Shown here one piece after another: positions 33,034-45,012 of a stretch of 64,000 bases of DNA. The stretch's first letter is position 1. Every line of letters starts with the position of its first letter. Both the position numbers and the translations under genes were made by a program. The DNA comes from Nigrospora sphaerica (Eukaryota > Ascomycota > Sordariomycetes > Amphisphaeriales > Apiosporaceae): the NCBI GenBank assembly GCA_018287875.1, contig JAGVVL010000009.1, positions 4,464,001 to 4,528,000 on the forward strand, written 5' to 3'. The notes below the pieces were generated by a model, which did no database searches, was not told the origin of the DNA, and saw only the letters and a list, made by a program, of their open reading frames with translations.

Positions 33034-35644
33034 GTGACTGCGTGCCTCTGGCACCTGGCAGAATTTTAAACCTCGGGTCGTCGACAGCCGCGAGAGGAGG
33101 CGAATAAGGAGGGACTTTCCACGACAAACTCGTGGACTCCGCCAACAATGACGAGAAGTGCCTCTTCTCACATCAGCTTGCCACCACATGCAGATGCAGC
33201 CCAGCTCGCGAATGCAAGAGCCAGCAGAGTAAGAAACGTAATGCAGCTCCCTCTCCGTCTTGGAGGACTATTGTACGGCTGGCCATTATCTGTAAGTCCA
33301 ACACCCTCTTGACTGCGAATACAACCGACTATAGGACGGCATCACGGCTCATGATGCGGTTAGTCTGTCAGAGCCGTGGACTTTGTTGCGGCACCCTCTG
33401 TGGTTGGTGGTGTTTGGTAAGAGAAATATGGGACCGTAATGCTGTTGGCGGAAGACACGGGCGCTTCTTGCATTGTATTGTCTGCAACATATAGTAGGTC
33501 ATCGGGCGGGCACTGGCCCCATTGGTTTTTGAATTGTGCCGAACAACCCCACAACCTGTCAGACATACCACACGGCCCCACATTCGGTCAGACATACATC
33601 CTCGCCTTCCTAGTTGGCTTTTAGCGTGCATGTTCTCCGAGGACACTAGAAGTTGGAAGTCGCAAAATGCTACCTCTGCCGACGTGCAGCTGCAAGTCTC
33701 CTGTTAACACCCAAAATCACTGGTCCCAAGGGGCTGGATTTTAGTCGTTGGCTCGTCTTCTGTCAGTCTAACCCCGATGGCGATCTTCACCCAAAACGCC
33801 ACTCATATGAACCCCGGGTATTGGGGTACCTTCAAATATCATAAGAGCGCTTCGAGACTCCACCTGCTTTGACCACGGAGGCTATGGGCTCGTGGCAGGC
33901 CGCAAGCTTGACAGGATCTACAGGTTCGGCCCATGTGCCGAACCCGAAGATGCCGTACCATGCATGTGATGTAAACTAGGGCATAGGAAAACAACAGGTA
34001 CTCCAAATACCACTCCATTGTCATTGGACTTAACTCTGAAGTCAGCGCGATATTGGCCCGTTGGCTTGACTTTCTACCTGATGACCATGGGGACGTCTGA
34101 CTCCCTTTCGTGAGCAAGGCACACTTGTAAGCCTTGGCGGTGCAAAGATGACGGCTGATGCACTGCAAAAAGGCTTGCCCCAGATTTTGGCAAGATCGAC
34201 GCATCGTTGAGAGGTTATGCTTCGCCACAGGCCTGACCATCTCTTTCCTTGGCCGACTTCTCATGTGACTCCAGCCTGTGTAGCTGGTAACCTGTTGCAT
34301 TAGACTTGCATATAGTACCACCATCAGCGGAGGTAACGGATCAGGAGTCAGCCTGTCTAGTTGATAGTCACTGATGGGACCTACTTGGCCAATCATCAGA
34401 TGGGAATGGTCAAAATACGGTTAGATGCATGGAAGTAAGCTGCCTTAGATCGGTCTGAAAAGAGCCCAGCCTTCCTATTCTGTGAAAACCCCGTGTCCAG
34501 TTTAGAGCGCGGTGGCCTGTGGTAAGATGATTCCAGGCGAACCGCGTAGTTTTATTGCCTTAGAACACTATGCAGTATACTGGAGTGAGACGAGAAACGG
34601 CGTAAGACCTGCCAAGCCTCCACGAGAACAACGGGTATCTGGGGGTGTCTAGTGTTTCGAAGTCCGTCTTGGCGCTGGCATTGCCACAATCACCCTCTTG
34701 TCTTCCTGCAAAGTGGTATAATGGCTAAGCACCACGCCGAAATGCTGATAGCCTCAGGGATGGCGTGCCAATGGTCCTGTACGATAAGCAGATTAAATGG
34801 GGAGTGCAAGCAGCGTCAGAACAACAGCGATGGCCAGTCAGTCAAACCGGGCGTTACTAGCGTTCGCGCAGACGAAGGAAAAGGTGATGCAATTGAAAAA
34901 GAGAGAAGGAGTCGCCTGCATCCCTCCGTTTTTTTTCTTACTAAAATGAAACATACAGATAGCGAGCTCGGCACTCCCCAAACCCGGTGTGATGAATGGC
35001 GTTCAATGGAGCGTGAAATGGGCGCGGCTCAAAGCCTTTTTCCCCTTGCTGGTTTCCTCACCCCACTGTCGCCCCCCTGCTGTCACCTGTCACCCATACC
35101 GTCCCTCTCGGTTGCATCCATCGTTGGTGTTGGACGGCTCGATCGCGCCCCGGGGTCACTGGAGGTGCGTATATAAACGGAATCTCCACTCTCAGGCCCA
35201 CTGCCTTCATTCTAACCCATTTTCATTTCTTTTCATTCTAGTAAATCAAAATCTTAACTCGACGCCACCCATATATTCAAGTCTCCTCATAATGGAGTGG
35301 GAACCCCCCCCCCCCCCTGCCAACCCCCCCCGGGTCCCCTGTAACGTCTTGGCTGACGAACCCGGGCGTGCTTCTGGAAATAAGGCCAGCTGCCATCTAA
35401 TATGTATCGCCACTACTTGGTGAATGCACGGCCAAATGGCGCTGGTGTAAATTAAGGCCGTTCGCGGCCTATGGCCCTCAGTGTTCTCTATAGATCTCAT
35501 CCACCCGCGCACCATGTAGGCTAGTAAAGTGGCTTGGGCACAATCGCCTTACGATGATTCCTGGTAAGTTTTCGTGATAGGTGCAGATGAGCTCATGGGG
35601 CCATGGTGAGGAAGACGCACCCCACGATATACCGGGAGCAAGGG
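33034..35644. other. Intergenic, possibly decayed sequence
   Basis: Mixed composition. It contains unrecognised open frames at 33839-34396 (minus) and 34652-35176 (plus), a TATATAA at about 35170 without an obvious gene behind it, and a C-run near 35300. No domain can be assigned. Confidence 0.4.
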
Positions 35645-35899
35645 TCAGAGCCGACGTATAAGGGGGTTCCATGGAAGCTGATCAATGATGGAACTCGCCT
35701 TGCTAATGCTTGGATTCGCGGTGCAGTCCTGGGTTACGGCGACAATGCTGCTTGATTGCGCGCCGTACCACAAGAGCACCTCGTCCACGTAAGCGGCCAA
35801 GTCGGACGACAGCGACGCGGGGGCGTGGGTCGGCATGGCGTAAGATTGGGAGGCGTCGCAGGCATAGCGGTAAGGTGATAAAATTGAACTTGGTGACAT
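35645..35899 (-). CDS. Hypothetical short protein or gene remnant
   Basis: An 84-codon open frame whose middle (about 35860-35710) has strongly GC-ending codons, unlike the surrounding mixed-composition DNA. It reads YACDASQSYAMPTHAP and then DLAAYVDEVLLWYG and VTQDCTANPS. A pyrimidine-rich leader precedes the ATG. The last 20 codons lose this bias, so the true gene may be spliced or truncated just before the transposon island. Not recognised; listed because of codon bias only. Confidence 0.25.
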   Translation of the reverse strand: MSPSSILSPYRYACDASQSYAMPTHAPASLSSDLAAYVDEVLLWYGAQSSSIVAVTQDCTANPSISKASSIIDQLPWNPLIRRL

Positions 35900-36137
35900 G
35901 TTGCTCTAGAGAGGTGGACATATAAAGTGCACAGATCGAGGAGAGAAGAGAGTGAGAGACACCAAAGGGGGGACTACTCCTTTGTCCACACCCGAGAAAG
36001 TGTGAAGTAGTGGGTGATACATAATCCTCAACGCCAATAAACCCACGGGTACTGATGCGTAAAAGGTAGGGGAGCTGCCAGTTGACAGATCCTGCTCTTG
36101 ATAGCCTATGTATGTCCACGGTATCCAGTTTAGCAGC

Positions 36138-36210
36138 CTCGGTTATTGTCCCCCCCGGTGGTGGCATGCATCACTAGATTATTGCCCCACCCGTGGTGGC
36201 ACGTATCAGG
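36138..36210. repeat. Short tandem duplication at the island edge
   Basis: Two copies of about 33 bp, each with ATTG, a C-rich stretch, then GTGGTGGCAYRYATCA, lie within 110 bp of the left end of the transposon island. Confidence 0.6.
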
Positions 36211-36245
36211 GAATTACATCTTGAGATTACCTAATGGTTTCGGTA

Positions 36246-36300
36246 AGCTAGGGGGTCCATCACGGGACAGGCCTATCAAACCGCCACGCGTTTAAAGACA
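36246..36300 (+). repeat. Left terminal inverted repeat of the island
   Basis: Pairs with 53225-53279. Shared words are AGCTAGGGGGTC, CACGGGACAG and AAACCGCCAC. Most mismatches over the first ~48 bp are transitions. Confidence 0.8.
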
Positions 36301-36840
36301 TCGCCATGTAACATTAAAGTAAATAAAGTCAACGTATGTGTTGGGTCAGTTGTACATGTGGGTCAGTCGTACACTTTTCAGCACCTTCACGGTAAATCAG
36401 TTAATTAAGTAATCACAAGGCCTTAAATGAATATAAATTAATTAAAACCTAGCTCTCTAAATATCTATCTATCTTTTTTATAGGTGCGCGTTTTATAACC
36501 GGCGTTTCTATAGTTACTATAAAACTGTATAGTTGCGCCCTTCTTACGCGACTACTACTTGTGCGTATTTCCTCTCTTAACTGCGTATTAACGACCCTTT
36601 AATTTAAAAGATCTTAAGCCTCGCCGATTTCGAGTGTTCCTCCTTACTATAGACGTGTTCTTTTCGCTCTTCAATGTTTTATAAGGCTAGAATTCGCCTT
36701 TTGAAGCGTCTTAACCTCCGCTAATAGAAGAGTATTCATGTATATTATTACTATTACACCTTTTACAATTTAGTCCACTGCTAATAATATCGGTATCGGA
36801 GAGCTTTCTTAATAACGGCTGACTCGATTCTTTATAAAAT

Positions 36841-37253
36841 GTAAGGGAGGAGGCGCTGAAGAGGTGCATCCGCAGGCTGGTCACCTGACCTGCGGTACAG
36901 ACCCACCGGCAGCCTACTAGCGAGGAGCGGGCGCACTGCTGGCGCCCGACCTGAACTTGGATTCTGCAAGAATCAGTCTTGCAGTGGAATTGAGCCTGCC
37001 CTTCGCTACCGTATAGATGACGTTAAGAGAAGAATCAGAATTGTAAGGATCCGGAGGAATCACAGTGGCACCGTCAGGTATAGGGTAACGAAGGGCAGGC
37101 TCAATTCCACTGCAAGACTGATTCTTGCAGAATCCAAGTTCAGGTTGGGCGCCAGCAGTGCGCCCGCTCCTTGCTAGTAAGCTGCCGGTGGGTCTGTACC
37201 GCAGGTCAGGTGACCAGCCTGCGGATGCACCTCTTCAGCGCCTCCTCCCTTAC
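36841..37253. mobile_element. 413-bp foldback (MITE-like) element
   Basis: Two arms of about 174 bp (36841-37014 and 37080-37253) are inverted complements with about five mismatches, four of them transitions. They surround a 65-bp centre. Termini read GTAAGGGAGGAGGCGC, and the element is flanked by ATAAAAT on both sides (36834-36840, 37254-37260), a 7-bp duplication. It is GC-rich compared with the surrounding island and has no coding capacity. The long arms and 7-bp duplication suggest a non-autonomous TIR element; the superfamily is unknown. Confidence 0.85.
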
Positions 37254-37774
37254 ATAAAATCAGTCTACAAAGTAGCTTTGCTTAGGTTATATGGCGTTTA
37301 AGAGGCTTATAGAATGCTTGTAGTTAAAAGGCTCCTAATAGGCAATAACGTCGATAACTTTATATCTAGCTTTATAAGCACTCTTTCTAGGTCGAGAGGG
37401 ACTAAACTGGCTTTAAAGAATACAGCTTTTATGTTTTCGGGTATAAAAATCTTTAAAAATACGGTTTAGAAGGTAATTAAAAACTTAGCCTTCTGTGAGA
37501 GGTTAGCTGGGAACCTCTCCCAGTACATAAGTCACGCTAATAGACTGGATCTTCGATCCAGTCTACCTAGTCTTTTGGCTCAGTGGTTAGCGTGCTGATG
37601 TCATCCCGTGACACCTTCATAATATAGTTAACAAGTAACTTTATAAACCCTTTGATTTCGCAACTGTACACTTACTTTAATAAGTTAAAACACTCAACGT
37701 TAAGTAGCTAAAGTAAATAAAATAAGTGCGGAGGTATAAAGACTATTATAATATTCTTCTCTTTATAAAAAGTT

Positions 37775-38150
37775 GTTAAAAGTATAGGGCTTACCCCTAT
37801 ACCGTTATCCTTCGTTAAGGACTTAGCTATACACTTATCGAAAAGCTAGTCCTTTAACCGAGACTGCCCTAAAAGCTCGGGTCACCTTACCCGACAGCAC
37901 GGGCCACCCTACCCTAAAGCTAGGGCCACTTTTCCTGTATACGTGGCCTACGCCACTCGGAACCTTCTATAAGTTTCTACGAGTTTCCACGTACTTCCAC
38001 GAGGTTCCACGAGCCTCCACGTGGTCCCACGAGGTTCCATAAGCGTCCACGTGCTTCTAAGCTACGTCACTGCTTACGCGTCCACTTACGCGTCCCCTCT
38101 TTGTATTACTAAGAGGATAAAGGGTTAAAAGGGTATAAATAAGGGATAAA
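37775..38150 (+). repeat. LTR-like fragment, copy 1
   Basis: Homologous, in inverted orientation, to 51721-52095. Shared blocks include GCTAGTCCTTTAACCGAG, repeated TTCCACGAG-type words, and TTTGTATTACTAAGAGGATAA. Continues into a TATA-containing segment ending in polypyrimidine tracts (to about 38340), as in a retroelement LTR. Confidence 0.65.
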
Positions 38151-38835
38151 TTTTCCTTCTTTATATACATAGTCTCGGAAATAAGCAAGCAACTTAGAGA
38201 TCTCACTCTCTACTCCTCTTAAGAGAAGTTCCTACTCTTCCGTGTTCCTTTATCCTTAAGGAACGGCCTCCGAGATCGAAAGAGCCCTTATAAAGAGGTT
38301 GCTTCCTCTTTCCGATCGAACCACCACTTCTAACAAAAATTTAAAATTCTGTTAAAACATAGCTCTTATACCCGTTAATTACTAACATTTAATATAAGCT
38401 TTTTATATATAACATAGTTTGTTTTTAAAATATTAAATCTAGTTTAAGCCTGTCTTATTATTAGTCTATCTATTTAAGGTAGGTTTAATAACCTAGTTAT
38501 ATAAAAGGGTACTATTAGTGTACTAATTAGTAAAGTAGTAGACGTCTTTTATAATAATAAATAGTAAAATATATTTACTATTTAAACAGATACCCTAAAC
38601 TATATTAACCCACTTACAATTACTAAGCTATACTTTCTTTTGCTTTTTAATATAATTAGCACTAGTTACAACTATTATAAACGTAATAGCCTATTATAAA
38701 GCCAGTCTTATTAAAGTTGTAAATGTCCTTATTTTAGATACTATATTTTGTCTTTACGCTTATAAGAAGCGCGAACTAGCCCGCAATCTTCTTAAGGTCT
38801 TTATAAAGGGCTCTTTTATAGTTGTATATATATAA

Positions 38836-39180
38836 AAAACGCGTCCAAAAGTTTAATTGTTGCTTTATGAAGGTCAAGGCCTAACGCGTCCTAACACGTA
38901 ACGCGTTGTACGCCGCGAGAATGTTATTCGCTATATCTTCTATATTGTAAAACCGCGGTAGAAATCCTCGCGTGTCTATGTTAATTATATGCTTAATAAT
39001 AACCTCCTCTTCTAGTTCCGTCAATCGGGCGCTAGCGGAGCGGATGTTTTATTAGGCGCGTTTTATATTCACTCTGTTAGAAAGAGTTATTAAAGGAATG
39101 TCGAAGATCTTTGCCGCCTTTCGAATAGATAATTTAAGGTCATACGTAATTATATAGACTGCTAAAAGGATTTGAGACTT
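38836..39180 (-). mobile_element. Pogo/Fot-type transposase relic (RIP-degraded)
   Basis: A minus-strand reading frame with three stops spells the helix-turn-helix N-terminus of pogo/Fot transposases. It reads YDLKLSIRKAAKIFDIP, then (after two stops) SARLTELEEEVIIKHI, DTRGFLPRFYNIEDIANNIL and NALRVRTR, a stop, then FIKQQLNFWTRF. These match the psq and CENP-B/Tc5-type DNA-binding domains in order. The DDE domain is not readable in the AT-rich DNA beyond. Stops are TAA or TAG, consistent with RIP. Confidence 0.8.
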
Positions 39181-39648
39181 TTTAAAGGCTTTCCTATATA
39201 TAATAGTAGAGTTATATGTTAAGAAAGTTAAAAAGCAAAAACTAGGGAAAAGTGTACAACTGACCTATATATACAACTAACTTAACATATACGTTATCTT
39301 AATAACTATAATAGATATAGATAAACCAATTAGCTTTAAAAGACTTTTATTTCTTCCTTTATATTAGAAATGCTTTCTATAATCGAATTTTCTAATGCAA
39401 TTAATAACGACTATATAATAACTATATTAGCCTTAGTATTAAGTGTTACTAAATCTTTTTAACTTTACAAACGTTTAATATAATTACAAATTGCTCTTAA
39501 GTAGTTTTTTAAACCTTACAATGTTTTAAAGCTTTTAAAGATTTAGGGTAGTAGCCAGTTAGTCGCGTTTATACTTGAGGCTAAAGATTTAAGTGCTTAT
39601 AAAATTTAAAGCCTTACCGGCTTCTTTAAAAGACTTAGCATAAGGTGG

Positions 39649-39670
39649 TATTATTATTATTATTATTATT
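39649..39670. repeat. (ATT)n tract, probable LINE 3' tail
   Basis: Seven ATT triplets that read (AAT)n on the LINE strand and lie just beyond its last recognisable coding motif. Simple-repeat tails are common for this class of LINE. Confidence 0.75.
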
Positions 39671-39699
39671 CTTACACCTAGCGACCTATTTAGGCTATA

Positions 39700-42600
39700 A
39701 GGACCCCCTGCGCATCTTAGCCTAGGAAAACCGTTCCAGGCTAACGTCCGGCCGGGTGAAAAACCTAGGTTCCGCTGCGTCGTACCGTTTTTATCTACTC
39801 TTTGACCTGCCATACCGAGATCGGGCTTAGCGCGCCCGCTTCCTAGCTGATAAGTTGATTCGCTAGCTGGAATATGTCTAGCCTTCCAGAGCAGAGTAGC
39901 CATCTCGCGATAATTCCTGCTTTTCCTGGGGTGTCGAGCATCCTGTCCGTGTCTACCGGTCCTCCTAGAGCTTAGACGAGATGCTCTCGTCTTTCTCTTT
40001 CCCGTGGGCAGAAAACGAGGATATGCCAGACGGTCTCCCTGCCCTGACCGCAGACGCACCAGGGGCTGTCGAAGCCTAGGACCCTACGCTTAAAAAGGAA
40101 GTCTCGTAGCCTAATCTTGCCGGTCCTCGCTTAGACGAGGATGGAGCTCTCGGCCTTATGGAGTCCCTTATAGAGCTTAAGGACGTGCTTATCTGGCGGT
40201 ATCTTGGTTGCTGCCGGTGTTTGTGTTATTCGATTTTGCTGCGCTTGTTGCCATCTTTAAAGCCAGTCTCTCTCCTCAGCCTTATATACTGAGTCTCTAG
40301 CTAGCCATTTATCTAGCCACCTCTTACGATCGGGAGCGTCGGGGCCTTTCGGTCTGCGCCGGCGAGTCGGTCTTGTTAGGATCCATCTAGCTGCGCTTTC
40401 GCATCTCGCTTGGATAAGTGATGCGATACGCGGCTGTTGGAGCCTCTCTTCCGATGCCGCCACCCTTCTGTTGAGCCACGTGTTTAAGGGGACACGTAAG
40501 CTTCCGTTTTTAATACTGTGGTGGCCGTGGCTTTAAAAGCTCCTGTGACCTTTCGGAGGCACTCTGTTTGGACGTCGTTAAGTGCCTTGGCTCTATTTTT
40601 CGAGATCTAGCGGTGCCACTCTGAAGCTCCATAGCCTATCGCAGACCGTACGACGGCTGTATAGACTTGGCGGGCTCGTTGGAGAGATACGCCCTATGTC
40701 GAGCCGGCTATCCGGTTTAAAGTATAGACCTGCGTTGCTATCTTCTTCGATATCGACTGGATGTGGACGTCCTAGCGGAGAAGTCTATCCACCTGGATGC
40801 TAAGGACGCGGCAGGAGTCTTCTGGTTCGATTTCGTGGCCTTCTAAGGCTATCTTTATATCCGGACCTTTCCGTCTTTGAGAAAAGTGGACTAGGTGATA
40901 TTTCTGTACTGCGAAGGTCATGCCGTAGCTGATTGCCTATTCCTTACAAATCCTGTGAGCGGCTTCCAGCTGCTTGCAAGTCTGCTCTAGGTTTAAGCTA
41001 AAGCCCACGAGGTTCGTGTCGTCTACGAAGGCTATAGTAGCTATCCTTAGTACAGCGTAGAGAGCCTTATAGAGACCGGCTATATAAAGGCAGAAAAGGA
41101 TAGGCGATAAGGGTGAGCCTTACAGGACGCCTGCCGGGATTGGGATCTCGTCCGATTCCTATCCGTCGAAGAATAACATGGTGGACCGGTTAGATAGGAA
41201 GCTTCGGATCTATCTGATAGTCTATATAGGGACCCTTAGCGCTCGCAGGTTAGCGAGGAGCCTTCTATAGTCGACCGAGTTGAAAGCACCCGAAATATCC
41301 AGCGATAGAAGGGTTGCTACGCCTTTATATTTCCAGGCTATGCGGACTAGGTCCGTTAGTAACTGTAAGGCCGTTTTTATAAGGCGGCCTTTCCGGTTGC
41401 CTATCTATTCGTCTAGGAGCAGTCCGTTCTCTTCGGTAAAGCTAGCTAACCGTTACGTTAATAGGCTCTCGATTGCTTTCCCTATAGTGTTAAGCAGCGC
41501 TATAGGTCTCTATCTGCCAGCTTAGTGATACTCGTTTGGCTGCTTTCCTGGCTTCCGGAGGATAACGGTGACTGCTTTCTGGAACGCTCTTGGATAGTAT
41601 CCTATATACTAGCACGCTTCCGCTAGGGAGGCCAGGGCCTGGAATAGGGGCTTTCTTAGGCGTTTAAGGAATCCATTCGGAAGCTGGTCTAGTTTAGGTG
41701 CCTTCTACTGGCCTGCCTTAGTAAGGACGTCTTGGACTTGTTCTGCTGTCACCTTGCTATTTATATCGAGAGGCGCTGCGAGCTAGTTCGTTATTCGGAA
41801 GCCGGTGTACATAGCCTTAAGGAGGGGATAGAACCTCTCTTAGAAGGCCTCTGTTTTCTCCTTATAGGTCGTTGCTTCGCTACGCGGTGTGTAGAGCGTA
41901 GGGACTGCCAGGGGTAATAGCGGTGCAGCTCTTTCTATTCTTACCTATCTCGCAATATTCCAGACGCCAGCTGGCTAGCTAGACGCCTCGTGGAGTATAT
42001 ATCTTTAGGACGCTGTCTTAGCTTCTTGGATTGCTTTCTTCTTTAAGAGAGTTGACTACCAGAGGGCTCGCTAAGCTGCGTCCGTCCTATCGGAAAGCCA
42101 TATCCGCTAGGCTCTTCGCTCTTTCTCTATAGCTTCTTCTGTCTCGCGGTTCCACTAGGCTTTACCTCTCCCTTTAGAGTAGCGGAGGGGGCAACTAAGT
42201 CGGCTATCCGAGTTAATTCCTTAGTTAACGTTTCGGTATAGCTATCGATTTCTTCTAGTATCTCGAGTTGCCCTGGCTATGGTAGGTGTGCTGCTTCTGC
42301 CTTCGCCTGGTTATAGTCAGCTGTTTTCCAGCTACGTCGTGGCTTGCCTTGGCGGTCTATACAAGGTCCAGCCACGCGTATCACCTAGGGAGGTGATCGG
42401 ATCTAGCAAATAGGGCATACCCGTTGTAGGCAGCTCGGAGATCGTCCGTGGCCCACGCTAAGTCGATCGTGGAGTCCATGCACCCTCTTCGTGTCTATGT
42501 CGGTGTTCTAGGGGGTGTGATCAGCTGGAGTCTCTAGGATTCTGCTAGCTGGAGCAGCTTATCAGCTGCCCTATAGGGTCGGACGTTGTATCCTCCCCAG

Positions 42601-43060
42601 ACAGGGTGGTGGACGTTGAAGTCTCCCACGAGGACTGTTCGTCTTAGCTAAGGTTCGGTATAGAGGGCTTCGATAGCGGGCAGGTCCGATCTGCTGGTGG
42701 ACCCTAGGGAGGCGAGTATATGTAGACGACTGTTATAGGACCGTCTGGTAGTTGGATTATGATACAACACCTATTTAGCTGCGCCTTATATGTCTACTAC
42801 GCTAGGGTGTACTTCTTATTAATATAGATGTATACCCTACCTCCCTTAGTTACGTAGAGTAGGTAGTATAGAGAGGATCTCGGGTAGTAGGTGGTCGGCA
42901 TATTTAGGTTTTGCTAGGGCTCTTAGATAGCTAGGATGTCGTACTCTTCGGAGATAGTATCGACTACCAGGATCTGTGCTTTCTTACTTTTCTGCGTGTT
43001 CCAGTGTAGGATCCTTAACGCTGTTATAGTCGAGCGTGGATGCTGTTTAATGTTGACTCC
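39700..43060 (-). pseudogene. LINE ORF2: endonuclease-reverse transcriptase, broken
   Basis: Endonuclease signature GDFNVHHPVWGG followed by CMDSTIDLAWATDDLRAA. Reverse transcriptase core FVDDTN. C-terminal SPWCVCGQGRETVWHIL. Frequent stops across the region; inferred cause is RIP of CpA sites. Not functional. Confidence 0.8.
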
Positions 43061-44532
43061 GGTGTTTCGATGTCCATGTCGTCTATCTCTTCGTGGGTTC
43101 TGCTACGGGCTCTGCCAGTGCTTCTAGTACGGCAGCTGGTTGCTCGACACTTCCGCGGTTATACTGTCTGCTAATTTTCAGCTGTTGGCTTAGGGTGTTC
43201 TTACGAGGGCAGTGCAAATCCCTTCGGTCTTGTAATATAAGTAGCCTTAGCGATCTGGACCTGCTCTTGGCGGACTGGACACTCCTTAGACCACGCAGTA
43301 TGTGGTCCTCGGTATACTGGACAGCAATATCGGCTCTGATTCTCCGTTTCCAGGCATTCTTTTTCCTTATACTTAGTCGAGGAGCAGAGCCTGTATCGTT
43401 GTGCATAGCAGCAGACTCGGGCAATGTGTCCATATCGATAGCAATAGTAACACTACTTAAGCTGCGCTCCTTTAACGAAAGGCTCGCATAGATAATAACT
43501 ATACTGCTAGATGAGGCCGTCTCGGTATAGTTGTTCTGCTTGTTAGACCGTGGCGACTGCGATATATAGAGTTGTGACCTTCCTAAACGACGTCTTAGCG
43601 TTGCGAGGGAGCTTCGCTTTTAGGACATCGATGGGGCCGCCAGGCTGGTTTCGGAGTTGGGCTTCTAGCTGCCCCTGGCTCACCTCTATAGCTTCCTTGT
43701 TGATACCGTAGGCTACCACTAGGATCTTTCTCTTCTAAATGGAGGCATTCTCTCCGAAGGCCTCGGCAGTCTAGTTTAAGTCGGCTTCTAGGGTTTGTTT
43801 TTCCGCCGCTGTCTTACATATGATGGCGTAGTCTCCGCTAAGGAGCTTACGTGCTGCTACTGCTGCCTCTCTCCCTACGGCGGCGTTGACCTTACGAACG
43901 ATCTCTACGTAGGTGCGTCCTTCTATCTCTGTGGCCTTAATAGTGATCTCTTGTTCCTAACAGGGAGGAAGCGCCTTAGCTATTTGAGGGGCTCTAGGTA
44001 AGGGAGCGGTAGTTATAGCGGTGGTAGTAGCAGCGTATATCTTAAGGGCCTTGATATCCTTATAGATAGCCTGGAGCGTGTTCTCGATAGTATCGATGTA
44101 TCTCTTAATGCTAGTCTGGCTATCTGGTTCCTTAACTGCCGCCTCTAAGACTGGGATGGCGGCTTATATGGCTGCGACCAAGGTCGCAACGTCGGAATCA
44201 CCAGCTAAGAAGCGTTTAAGGCTGATTACGGTGCTGCGAATGGCTTCTGGACTGCGTCCAGGTGCCGTGTTGCTGCTTAGCGATGGTGTTCTTGAGTCCG
44301 GAGGTGACGGCTCGGGGGGTGGGGCGGGCCTATGGCGGCTCCCGCCACCCGCGCTTTGCCTCGAGGGTGGTGAATTGACCATTTCTAGGCTAAATGAAGC
44401 CCTAGGAACAGTTTCTGGGCTATCCGGTAGCTTACAGATTCGTGGTTGTGAAGTTATCGCTATGTGGGGTCGGTTTCGAAAAGTTTTTTGAGCTTCCACT
44501 GTAAAGATAAGACAACAATAAGATATGTTCAC
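43061..44532 (-). pseudogene. LINE ORF1: gag-like nucleic-acid-binding protein, broken
   Basis: The N-terminal part is Pro/Ser-rich (about 44450-44250). The C-terminal part has CCHC knuckles: CYYCYRYGHIARVC is a clean C-x2-C-x4-H-x4-C, followed by a decayed second unit containing YRGPHTAWSKECPVRQ. About ten in-frame stops. Confidence 0.75.
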
Positions 44533-44679
44533 TTCTTTTTATCTTTTAAGACCATCACTTATAACCGTTTTTATCCCAGTTATTGTCTTAGTTGGACCTC
44601 GCTTTTACTTGGGTGATAGATGTACCCTTAATTAAGGACTTGCACGTCTTAAATCGAGGGTATGTCTATTATATTATTA

Positions 44680-44715
44680 GGGATCGACCTCACGACCGCG
44701 TCTTTCCACTAGGCA
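44680..44715 (-). repeat. tRNA-like (SINE-type) remnant, copy 1
   Basis: On the minus strand it reads GCCTAGTGGAAAGAC, then GGTCGTGAGGTCGATCCC, resembling the D-arm (A box) and T-arm (B box) of a tRNA with the anticodon region missing. A diverged copy lies at 45013-45050. Confidence 0.35.
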
Positions 44716-45012
44716 CTACACCTAGTGTTTATCTATTCTAATACATATCTTAGAAGACTTCTATTCGCACTTAATATTGAGACCGGGCTAGGGCTCTTAC
44801 GTAAGCCTTAATCAAGGGTTTACACAAGTATAAGTTAGGCTTCGGTAGTCCAGTTTATAGCTAAAGACACAGCGTGCTTTTTCCTCCTTTTAATACACTG
44901 CTACTCTTATTACGGCACTTCACGCTTATTTTTCGTGACTATTTTGAGCTTCTTTTACTTCCCTACGTTAAGGATCATCTTAATTAACGATATCCTCACC
45001 TGATTATCCCTT

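Larger units (their letters stand above)
39647..44540 (-). mobile_element. Tad-type LINE retrotransposon, degenerate
   Basis: Minus-strand non-LTR element. Reading downward, it has a gag-like ORF1 with zinc knuckles (about 44530-43060), an endonuclease (GDFNVHHPVWGG near 42620), a reverse transcriptase core (AFVDDTNLVGFS near 41020), and a C-terminal CVCGQGRETVWHIL motif (near 40060), as in Tad1/CgT1 elements. It ends in an (AAT)n tail at 39649-39670. Many TAA/TAG stops replace Gln or Trp codons. The 5' end is not defined. Confidence 0.85.

Noticed and set aside
33132..33581. Possible two-exon gene on plus (GTAAGT...TATAG) or a secreted-looking frame on minus
   Set aside because: The two strands compete, neither gives a signal peptide or known motif, so support is too weak.
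33839..34396. 185-codon minus-strand open frame
   Set aside because: No recognisable domain, signal or codon bias; another frame over part of it is equally plausible.
34652..35176. 174-codon plus-strand open frame
   Set aside because: No domain and mixed codon use; probably chance.
37560..37610. tRNA gene (TGGCTCAGTGGTTAGCG A-box) after a perfect 10-bp hairpin
   Set aside because: No B box or closing acceptor stem is found downstream; at best a tRNA-derived fragment.
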